A DNA stretch of 64,000 bases. It comes from Strigamia acuminata (Eukaryota; Arthropoda; Chilopoda; Geophilomorpha; Linotaeniidae). The notes under the pieces were generated by a model. The model was not told the origin of the DNA. It saw only the letters and a list, made by a program, of their open reading frames with translations, and made no database searches. The stretch lies in NCBI GenBank assembly GCA_949358305.1, contig OX442322.1, forward strand, positions 10,044,001-10,108,000, written 5' to 3'. Positions 55,775-64,000 of this stretch are shown here, piece after piece (within the stretch, counting starts at the first letter, position 1; every line of letters starts with the position of its first letter). The translations under genes were made by a program, and so were the position numbers.

Positions 55775-58700
55775 ATGGAGAGAGATAGAGATACAGAAAC
55801 TTCCGAACGCGATTTACTCACTGTGGAGCAAATTGAAATACTAGAGACCAGGTGGGAAGCACAACTTTCATCTCTCAACGACTTGCTGTCTTTGTCGGAG
55901 AAGACGAGCGATCCAGGAGAGTTAGAAGCGCTTCTGCTTACTGCAAATCTGAAAGAGACACGCGTTGTAAATGGCCTGAACGAGCTTCAAGTCTACTGTG
56001 AGCACGCGTTTTACCTTGAGAGTGTCGAGAAACTGGAATCATCACAAACGAGAGTGGAACTTCTCCGAAGAAGGTGGGAGGTTTCAAAGCGGTCTCTTCC
56101 AACCCTTGGAGGAAGACTCAACATGTCTACAGTTTCCGGTGCAAATACATCCTTGAATACTTCGACTTCTTTCCGCAAGAATTCCAAGTTGCCCAAACTT
56201 GAATCTGTAAAGTTTGACGGGGAGATAATCAAATACAAGACGTTTAAGAGCAACTTTGAAACTTCTGTTCATAATGACCCAGATCTGAGCAGTGTTGAAA
56301 AGTTGCAATACCTTCAAACTATGTGTACAGGTGAGGCTGCGGCTTTGATTTCCACCTTTCCTTTGATCGAGGAATCCTATGACTTGGCACGGGAAGAACT
56401 TGATCGTAACTATGGCGATGAGGATGCGCAACAGACGGCTCTCATCCAATCCATTCGAGACTTGAAGACTGTTTCAAGCATATACCCGACAAAGGTGTTG
56501 AAAGCAAATTTGACGAAAATTTCTTCAACAATACGACTTCTTGAGCAACTGAAGATTCCTGTACGGACATCTGGTGCATTTCTGATGCCGGACATTCTTA
56601 GCAAGTTTCCTGCTCCAATGACTTTGCGTTTTTACCAAGTCCATGGACTGTCTTGCAAGAACATTTTGACTTTGCTTGACTTTTTTCAAAAGGAAGTAGC
56701 TATGGCAGAACGCACTGAAGCTGTTTCTCCATCTGAAAAAGCAAAGAAGGAAAAGTCTGAAGTTGAAAAGGCTAAAGTTAAAGGATCCATGACGACTTGC
56801 ACCGCGACGCAAGACTCAAAATCGTCTTCAAGCTCCAAAGTGAAGACAGAGTCGAGACAAGAGAACAAGTCTGCGAATTCCAAGGCACTCAAGTGCATTT
56901 TTTGTCAAGAAGACCATTTGAGCGGTTCTTGCAAAAAGGAGTTCGAAATCAATGCAAAGATTGAATTGATAAAGAAAAACAGACTTTGCTTTAATTGTTT
57001 TCGAACAGGTCATCGCGTTGGTGACTGCAAAGTGAAGTTTTCCTGCAAGCATTGTGGCGGAAGACATCATTCAACCATTTGTAAGAAGTCTGAGGTGAAC
57101 AATTCTCCAAGTCCGACAGAGAAGCCAAAGGAGTCGCAAGTGACCACACACGTCTCGTGCGCGATATCCACTTCTCTTCAACTTATGATTTTTGTTGCTG
57201 ACCTCAAAACCAAATCTGGAGGTTCACACCACATCCGAGGCATGATTGACCCGGGTAGCCATCGGTCATTCATTACAACTGAACTGGTGAACCGACTAAA
57301 ACTGAAGAAGTGCGGCAGTATTTCTGCGACCACACAACGGTTCAACGATTCTATGCCTGCTGCCACTGATTACGACGTATACAACGTTACTCTTCAAAGC
57401 AAAAATGACGCACAAAACTTCAAATTATCAATGCTTTCAGTGGAAAATTTGCCGAAAGTGCAAGGCATTTTGAATGCATCGGTAATAGAAAAGGTGAAGA
57501 AGCTGAATCTTGAACTTGCCGAAGATCTGCCAGCCAAGACATCTCAAATAGACATTCTTTTGGGAGTTGATGCTTGGTGGAAAGTCATTAAAGATGGCAA
57601 AAAGAAAATCAACGACGATCTTGGACTCATAAATACGTTATTTGGATGGGTGCTTATCGGAGCAGCCGGAAATACGGATTTATTCGAAGATGAAGCTGAT
57701 TTGACTTCATGTTGTAATACTTGCAACATAGAAATCCATGAACAATTGGACAAACTTTGGAATTTAGAGGCAATTGGGATTAATGCTGGTGAAAAAGAAT
57801 CCGATTTCACAAGAGATCGATTTGAAGCCACGACAAAACGTCTCGATGACGGAAGATACGAGGTGATGCTGCCTTTTAATGGACAAGAAACTGACTTGGA
57901 CTCAAACTGGGAGCTCGCACTTAACCAATTAGCCAACACATTGAAGAGAATCGACTCAAATGACGATTATAAGAAGCGATATGACGACTCAATGTGGCAA
58001 TACATTGAAGAAAACCACGCTGAGGAAGTTCCAACTGAAGAACGGTTCCTAAAGAAAGGGACATATAACATTCCACATCATCCAGTGATCAAAGAGGACC
58101 GGGAAACAACGAAATTCAGAGTCGTATTCAATGCGTCGTCTGCGAAAAAAGGAAAACGATCATTAAATGACTGCCTTTTTCCTGGACCATCTTTGAATCC
58201 AGATTTGATATTGGTGATGGTCAGATTCAGATTGTATTGCATTCCAATCATTGCTGACATTAAACAAGCATTCCTCCAAGTAATGATAAACCCCACACAT
58301 AGGAACTTTCTGCGTTTTTTGTGGGTTTCGAAGCAATATTTCAAGAACCCCTATTCGTGGAGAAATTTGTGGAATAATATTATGATTTTGAGGATGATAG
58401 TCGTACCATTTGGAGTTATTTCCTCTCCTTTTCTCCTGTGCGCAACAATTCGGAAACAAGCTGATCAATACAAAGAGACACATCCGAAAGAAGTTGATGC
58501 ACTGGACGCCGGGATATACATGGATGATTTAACTTCTGGAGGTGATCACACGACAGACACAACAAAGCATTGTGAAGAATTAAAAATGATTTTGGATGAC
58601 GGGAAACTCCCACTTGTTAAATGGGCGACAGCCAATGAAAAGGTTTTCAATGACATCAAAGAAAAGGGATTTCACATGAGAAGTGACGAATTCTGTGAAC

Positions 58701-61027
58701 AGGGAGTGATAAAAATGCTTGGAATCTTATGGGACACGCAAGAAGACGTCCTCATGTTCAGGATTCCACAAATGGACATTATTCCGAACACAAGACGTGA
58801 AGTTCTCTCTTTGGTAGCCTCTATTTTCGACCCGATGGGACTCATTTCTCCAGTCGTTTTGAAAATGAGACTCCTTCTTCAAGACATTTGTCTACGTACA
58901 AAGAACTGGGACGGAAGAATTTCGGACTCAGAAAAGCAAGAGATTGACGAATGGAGTCGAGACATCCAGAAATTAAAAGGCTATAAGGTACCTCGATGGT
59001 TAGAAACCTATTCTAATGAAGAGTTGAGTATTGAAGTTTTCTGTGATGCCAGCACTAAAGCCTTTGGATGTGCAATTTTCATCGTCAACAACAAAGGAAA
59101 AAGAACTTTGCTACTCAGCAAATGTAGACTAGCCCCTGCAAAAAAGATTACCTTGCCTAGACTTGAATTAACTGCTGCGGTCGTTGGTGTACGGATGTGT
59201 CAGTATTTGACAAATAACTTTCTGCCAGGTTATCCAATCAAAACCATTCGATATTTTTCTGATTCCACCATAACTTTGGCTTGGATCAACTCGAAGAAAA
59301 ATGAGTGGAAGCCTTATGTTTCTAACCGCGTTCAGGAAATTGTTTCATCGTCTGACGCAAGCCAATGGTCACATATTCCGACAGAGTTCAATCCTGCAGA
59401 TCTACTTACACGACCACACGATGCAAAAACATTAATGACAAATAAACTTTGGTGGAACGGCGTGGACGTTTCTAAAATCGAAAAAGTCGAGGTCGTGCAA
59501 GAAAAACTACCCGAAGAAGAAAAAAGAATTGTGGTTATGAATGTTCAAGTCAAAGAGACATTTATAAGCAAATTTTTCAAAAGATATCGCAACTTCAACC
59601 GTCTAGTTAGAGTATTTTCGTACATTTTGCGCTGGAAATCTCATCGTTTTCGCGGCGAAGATCTCGCGCAACGCGAAATGGAATCCAGTCAAATTAGGAT
59701 TCTTCAATTTTCACAAGAAATCTACTTTCGAGAAGAGATCGAAGCTGTGAGAAACAAGACTGAAGTTGAGAGATACTCCCCTTTGAAAAATTTTGAATAT
59801 TTCTTAGATGAGGATGGACTTTTACGTTTGCGCAGCAGACTGAGATTGTCTTTGCTTTCGTTTGACGAAAAATACCCGATTCTTTTGCATAACGAAAGTT
59901 GGGTAACTAGACTAATTATTCGCAAGACTCATCTTGATCTCATGCATGGAGATTTGAGTGAAACACTTTACCGAATTCGTGAGAAATTTTGGGTTCTCCG
60001 AGGACGCAGGACCATTCAAACTGTGATAAGAGAATGTTCCGTTTGCAGAAGGACTAAACTTGCAAGAAATAATCCGTCTACTGGAGAATTACCGAAAGAA
60101 AGAGTAACCCCAGCAGCTCCTTTTCAACACACCGGAATCGATCATTTAGGACCTATTTTTGTGGGAAAGGACAAAAAACGATTGAAGAAAACATACATTT
60201 TATTATTCACTTGTATGGTTACACGAAGTTTACATCTCGAAGTGTCCGAAGATTTATCCACTGAGAAATTCTTATTGGCATTCAGAAGATTTTGTGCTCG
60301 TTACGGTTGTCCAGCAAAAGTCTTCTCGGACAACAGTAAAACCTTTGAAAAAGGAAGTACACAAATTCAGTCATTGGGAAAACTGATTGGCCGTTCGGAC
60401 ATAAAAACATTTCTGTCTGAGAAAAGGATTGTATGGACATTTATCCCTCCACTTTCACCGTGGATGGGAGGAGCTTGGGAGAGACTAGTCCGTTCAGTAA
60501 AGGATAAATTGCGGAAAACTTTATTGAGACACACTGTGGATTTAGAAAATTTACAAACCTTGGTTCTTGAGATCAGCTCCGTGTTGAATTCACGACCTTT
60601 GTCGTATGTACACGAAAATATAGACGGCGGCAGAATCCTTTCACCTGAAAACTTTTTAACGGGAGGTATGCCGAAATACATGATCAACAAGACCTTGAAT
60701 GCAATCAAGAAAAGTGACCTTCGAAAACTCGACAAGAAAAGAAGACAGTTCATTTGGGATTTTTGGAGTATATGGAAACACAGTTACTTGATGCAGTTAA
60801 GAAACTTTTATGAGACTAAAGGAGATAAATCTTTTCAAAACCCCAAAATTGATCAGATTGTTCTTCTTGAAAAGATGGGAACCAACCCTTACTTTTGGCC
60901 TCTTGCCAGAATAAAACAAGTTTTTCCTGGTGATGATGGACTAATTCGCATCGTCAGTGTTGTGCTTCCCGATGGAAGAGAGTTGCGTCGTTCTGTAAGG
61001 CATATTAGAGCCCTTGAACTTGATTGA
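55775..61027 (+). CDS. gag-pol: A3 gag-pol polyprotein (BEL/Pao), 1750 aa
   Basis: Third intact copy, on the plus strand, with the same domains as A1. Nucleotide landmarks: zinc knuckles about 56894-57082; protease DPGS about 57248-57259; RT YMDD about 58517-58528; RNase H FCDAS about 59039-59053; integrase zinc site about 59930-60046; catalytic core 60140-60481. Private substitutions are I763T, D1069G and W1534L; none removes a catalytic residue. W1534L lies between the second and third integrase catalytic residues, so integrase activity is the point to question. The start is the ATG after the acceptor-like AG. The stop (61025-61027) precedes the 3' LTR by 58 bases. Confidence 0.96.
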   Translation: MERDRDTETSERDLLTVEQIEILETRWEAQLSSLNDLLSLSEKTSDPGELEALLLTANLKETRVVNGLNELQVYCEHAFYLESVEKLESSQTRVELLRRRWEVSKRSLPTLGGRLNMSTVSGANTSLNTSTSFRKNSKLPKLESVKFDGEIIKYKTFKSNFETSVHNDPDLSSVEKLQYLQTMCTGEAAALISTFPLIEESYDLAREELDRNYGDEDAQQTALIQSIRDLKTVSSIYPTKVLKANLTKISSTIRLLEQLKIPVRTSGAFLMPDILSKFPAPMTLRFYQVHGLSCKNILTLLDFFQKEVAMAERTEAVSPSEKAKKEKSEVEKAKVKGSMTTCTATQDSKSSSSSKVKTESRQENKSANSKALKCIFCQEDHLSGSCKKEFEINAKIELIKKNRLCFNCFRTGHRVGDCKVKFSCKHCGGRHHSTICKKSEVNNSPSPTEKPKESQVTTHVSCAISTSLQLMIFVADLKTKSGGSHHIRGMIDPGSHRSFITTELVNRLKLKKCGSISATTQRFNDSMPAATDYDVYNVTLQSKNDAQNFKLSMLSVENLPKVQGILNASVIEKVKKLNLELAEDLPAKTSQIDILLGVDAWWKVIKDGKKKINDDLGLINTLFGWVLIGAAGNTDLFEDEADLTSCCNTCNIEIHEQLDKLWNLEAIGINAGEKESDFTRDRFEATTKRLDDGRYEVMLPFNGQETDLDSNWELALNQLANTLKRIDSNDDYKKRYDDSMWQYIEENHAEEVPTEERFLKKGTYNIPHHPVIKEDRETTKFRVVFNASSAKKGKRSLNDCLFPGPSLNPDLILVMVRFRLYCIPIIADIKQAFLQVMINPTHRNFLRFLWVSKQYFKNPYSWRNLWNNIMILRMIVVPFGVISSPFLLCATIRKQADQYKETHPKEVDALDAGIYMDDLTSGGDHTTDTTKHCEELKMILDDGKLPLVKWATANEKVFNDIKEKGFHMRSDEFCEQGVIKMLGILWDTQEDVLMFRIPQMDIIPNTRREVLSLVASIFDPMGLISPVVLKMRLLLQDICLRTKNWDGRISDSEKQEIDEWSRDIQKLKGYKVPRWLETYSNEELSIEVFCDASTKAFGCAIFIVNNKGKRTLLLSKCRLAPAKKITLPRLELTAAVVGVRMCQYLTNNFLPGYPIKTIRYFSDSTITLAWINSKKNEWKPYVSNRVQEIVSSSDASQWSHIPTEFNPADLLTRPHDAKTLMTNKLWWNGVDVSKIEKVEVVQEKLPEEEKRIVVMNVQVKETFISKFFKRYRNFNRLVRVFSYILRWKSHRFRGEDLAQREMESSQIRILQFSQEIYFREEIEAVRNKTEVERYSPLKNFEYFLDEDGLLRLRSRLRLSLLSFDEKYPILLHNESWVTRLIIRKTHLDLMHGDLSETLYRIREKFWVLRGRRTIQTVIRECSVCRRTKLARNNPSTGELPKERVTPAAPFQHTGIDHLGPIFVGKDKKRLKKTYILLFTCMVTRSLHLEVSEDLSTEKFLLAFRRFCARYGCPAKVFSDNSKTFEKGSTQIQSLGKLIGRSDIKTFLSEKRIVWTFIPPLSPWMGGAWERLVRSVKDKLRKTLLRHTVDLENLQTLVLEISSVLNSRPLSYVHENIDGGRILSPENFLTGGMPKYMINKTLNAIKKSDLRKLDKKRRQFIWDFWSIWKHSYLMQLRNFYETKGDKSFQNPKIDQIVLLEKMGTNPYFWPLARIKQVFPGDDGLIRIVSVVLPDGRELRRSVRHIRALELD

Positions 61028-61085
61028 TGTGTGTTTTGCAGACTTCTCTCATCTCTCTTCTCTCTCTTTCTCGCTGGCAATTCGT
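61028..61085 (+). other. A3 3' untranslated part and pyrimidine tract
   Basis: After the stop, a CT-rich run ends in TTTCTCGCTGGCAATTCGT directly before the LTR. No purine tract is present. Confidence 0.7.
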
Positions 61086-62557
61086 TGTTGCAAACAACGT
61101 GGAATAATTTAGAAACTACTTTTATTGCCAATTTGTGTCTGAATAAATGTTTCCAAAGTGTGTTTTATTTTGCATAACATTTCAGTTTTTATTTAAAGGA
61201 TTTTTGCATTATTAAAATGTTTTTAGTGCTTTCAGATACTGATGTTTGATGAAATGTGATATTCCATTGTTTATTGCATTTATTTCTAGTGTTTATTGCG
61301 TGATTTTGTGTTACTTTATTCATTTTCTATCAATTTGTGTGATTTCGGGTGAAATTTGGTGCATTTGTCGTTAAACAGTTCACTAGTGTTATCGACGTGA
61401 CGTCATATTTCAAGTTCTAGTTCGGTTTTTGTTCAAACTTCTAACCTTCCGTTTGGACGGAATTTTGATGGTTAGAATTGTTTTTGACATTGTTTTAGAC
61501 TAATTTGGGGGTGATCTGTTGATTCGTGCACTCTAATTTCGTCCCGGAACAGCCGTTTTTCTGCTACGAGCGATCGTGACGGACCCCGCATGTGCGTTGC
61601 CGTCCAAGATCGTTTCGTTCGGTTTGCGGTTGATTTCAAGTGTTCTTTCATTAAAAAGTGTCTTGTTTTGCGGGAAATTACATTCCCTGAACTTATTTAC
61701 TTATTTCAAAGTGTTTACATAAGTTATTTCTTGTGTTGAAATTCAAACCTTGTGTTTTGCCGCCAATGTAGAGTTTACCGGACGCCATGTTGGATTTTGC
61801 CGATGATTTGTAAATCTTTCATGTCGCTTTGTTTTTATATCTCAATTGGTGTTAGTACTATTTAGTTTTAATGTATTTCAATGCAAAATCTTTACTTATT
61901 TGGTTTTGTGTGTGACTTTGAATTCAAACTTGATGATTATGTCATTTTGCTTGTCTTTGATTGGTTAGGCCCAATTGTCTGCCTAGCGATCACTGTTTTC
62001 GCTGTTTTCTCAGTGTTTTGATTAACGAATTTTGTTGTTACGATAGACTTTATTATTCCTGAGTTTTTTGTGCTCATTTTGAGCTATTACACATTATTTT
62101 TAATACATTTCTCGTAATTTGTTGTCTTTGCTTGAAATTGCATTTCCTCCGTTTCCGTGGCAACGGAGTATTTTCTTTATTGTACTTTGACGACAATTGG
62201 CTTGTTGCGTGCCTTTTGATTGATAATGTGTAATTATTGAGTTGCCATTTTATATTTGATTAAAATAGTCGTGTTAATGTTAACTCTTGTATTTTCTGCT
62301 TTTGACCCATTTCCAATGTGTCCTGAGTAGAGAACCATTTTTCCCAGACTGGCCAATGGATCAGCAAGCACTTGGATACCATGCAAAAGTGTTTCCAACA
62401 GTTAAACCTTCATGTAACAGGAGATTTTGAGGCGAATCAAGTGCATTTCCACACGGTACACGTACGAATTTCACTATACGATCGTTTGAGTTTGTTGGCG
62501 GGAGTTTCGAATCGCCACATCTCAGTTCTTCTCTGTTCCTGTTGACTGACCGCAACA
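61086..62557 (+). repeat. A3 3' LTR (1472 bp)
   Basis: Matches 53393-54864 without a visible difference; CRE octamer at 61398-61405. Followed by CCCC (62558-62561). Confidence 0.95.
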
Positions 62558-62561
62558 CCCC

Positions 62562-64000
62562 AAAGAACTAGAATATCTAAACTCCCTTTTTTAAACGATA
62601 AAAGGCGAGACTAATCACTAATAAAGACTCATGAAACGCTACGGACGTTTCCACGAAGAGAAAGCGAAAATGCAGAACGTACATCACCAGCGGTAGACAC
62701 TGGGTGCAGCGGTCAACAACAGAAACTGGACTTGCCCAGTGGGCGGTGCGGATCGGCTGCTCTAAACTTCCAGCACCGACAGAAGTCACACGCCTTTCTA
62801 ATCCAAACCCACTTGCAAACAAGTCGTATAACAATCTAACCGAACAGAAATTGACTGACAGATAAGAACCGACTGACCTCGCGGGCCAGCGCTCGCTCAG
62901 CAAGACTCGAGCAGCAAAAGAACGAATCTCGTTCTAAAAACAAGAAACGTTCTACAAACACACGAATACAAACGGGTGTGCCCTCTCCCGAAGCGGAGAG
63001 ATGATCGACACCAGAGCTCACGAGGAAACTCGTGCGGCACACGAAAAACATTGGACACAAAACGTAAAGACCAGAGGTCGTCCACATTCCAAACACAAGA
63101 GCAGGCTCACATGACGAGAAGAAGCCAGATCACTCAAGGACCCCCCTGACCGCCGCTCTGATAGGCGGGAAGGACGAGGAGAAGGAACTGGTTGGCTCAC
63201 AATAGCTAGTAATTTAACTTTAGCGTAGGGCAGAAAGCTAAAAGCGGGAGTTAATCGACCCCGAGCTGACGACTAACTGGCCAACACCACTAAAAATTTG
63301 CAAATGTGACGGCGCTCCTGTCATTAAGCCTAAAAATTTCTTAAAAAGACTACACGAAAAAGGGAAAAACCCCGGGAGATCAACGAACTCAAATCCAAAG
63401 AGCTAATAACGTGATAAATTGGCAAACTCGTTTAAAAAGGGAAACTTGGAAACAAGTAGCTTTGCTTCTCACATATTAAACCAAAAATTCTTACCAAAAA
63501 CGTGAATGAACAAAGAATAAAGCTATTAACCAGCACAGGCATAAATGCGATCAGAAAATTGGACTCCCTTATTAAATCCAGACACAGAAAGCCAATAAAT
63601 ACGTACAAATCATTCTTTGGCACTTAAACAAGGAACTGAGGACAATAGCAACATAACCGTAAGCGAGGAGGGCAAAAACAGAAGTTTAGGGTTTAAGGGG
63701 ACTCCAAACAAGGCGCAAATAGGCGTGGAAACTAGCTACACTTGCACAACGACGTATGCAGAAGCATGAAACAGAACTAACGCCCCAAAACTCCCAAAAC
63801 AACCACAATTTCCCCCAAAAACCTTAAAATTAACATTTGATGAAAACGAGAAAATATAATCGACAAAAAAACGAAATCTTCATTGCCGACTCTAGTACAT
63901 TGCGTTGTGTATAACTGGCGGCCGACTGACGCTTGAAGAGTGACTCTTCCAAACTCGGTGACCATTCTGTGTGCGCTGACGGCACGAATCTTTTGGCGGG
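62562..64000 (-). other. C3 body and leader, 5' part
   Basis: Reverse of C1 from about 1670 down to about 210. It contains the shared leader motif on the minus strand (63899-63917; element sense AGTTATACACAACGCAATG). No gene is recognised. The leader at 63951-64000 is the C1/C2 type, not the C4 type. The element continues past the window. Confidence 0.8.

Larger units (their letters stand above)
53393..62557 (+). mobile_element. A3: complete BEL/Pao retrotransposon
   Basis: 9165 bp, plus strand. LTRs are 53393-54864 and 61086-62557, 1472 bp each. CCCC flanks both sides (53389-53392 and 62558-62561). The left copy is also the right duplication of C4, so A3 and C4 share one target site. Beyond 62561 the C3 body resumes in register with the empty site in C1. 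The gene is intact. The LTR carries the A2-type AACACTGAG variant. Confidence 0.95.
35078..64000 (-). mobile_element. C3: family C element hosting C4, A2 and A3
   Basis: A minus-strand C element inserted in F pol. Its 3' LTR is 35078-35850, with GGGG on the left flank (35074-35077). Its body is split: 35851-38268, then 62562 to the window end, where the leader is reached; its 5' LTR is outside. The interruption at CCCC matches an undisturbed site in C1 (1671-1674), which proves that 38269-62557 is a later insertion. No pol gene is present in its own sequence. Confidence 0.88.

Overview
This window holds only transposable elements; I could not recognise a single host gene. The main content is LTR retrotransposons of the BEL/Pao group (Belpaoviridae-like), which are known only from animals. 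The host is therefore a metazoan, probably an invertebrate. The DNA is AT-rich. The exact species cannot be told from the sequence.

I use working names. Family A is an autonomous BEL/Pao element of about 9.16 kb with LTRs of 1471-1473 bp and one uninterrupted 1750-codon gag-protease-RT-RNase H-integrase ORF. There are three complete copies: A1 18392-27553 (-), A2 41299-50464 (-) and A3 53393-62557 (+). Families B (LTR 1752 bp, about 8.9 kb without its nested insert) and C (LTR about 773 bp, about 5.95 kb without its insert) have LTRs and a primer-binding site but no pol gene. They look like large non-autonomous derivatives (LARDs). F and G are two further BEL families, present only as broken pol pieces. 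D is a 1166-bp miniature LTR element (TRIM) with 487-bp LTRs.

Layout: 1-4847 is the right part of a C copy (C1, +), inserted at CCCC into an unclassified interval, 4852-7232. 7233-8507 is the leader and 5' LTR of a minus-strand C copy (C2), which sits inside a B-type LTR fragment (8508-9643). That fragment abuts a G pol gene (12925-9644, -), which is split by the TRIM (9678-10843). G is interrupted at about 12925 by the 3' LTR of F (12926-14360, -). F's pol runs from 35077 down to 14413 but is split by a complete B element (14428-32540), which itself contains A1. F is also interrupted at 35077 by a minus-strand C element (C3, 35078 to beyond 64000). C3 contains C4 (+, 38269-53388), C4 contains A2, and A3 lies exactly at the right edge of C4.

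Most junctions are supported by 4-bp target-site duplications (TSDs) and two by undisturbed 'empty sites' in sister C copies. The insertion order is therefore readable: G first, then F, then B and C3, then A1 and C4, then A2 and A3. LTR pairs within A1, A2, A3, B and C4 look identical by eye, so the last rounds are recent.

A, B, C and F share several cis-signals despite different bodies: LTRs that begin TGTTGC with a small hairpin, a TGGTGC-type primer site, 4-bp duplications, and a pyrimidine-rich tract with a GGCTGGCA-like motif just before the 3' LTR. A, B and C also share an ACACAACGC leader motif. The simplest reading is that B and C are copied and integrated by the proteins of A-like elements.
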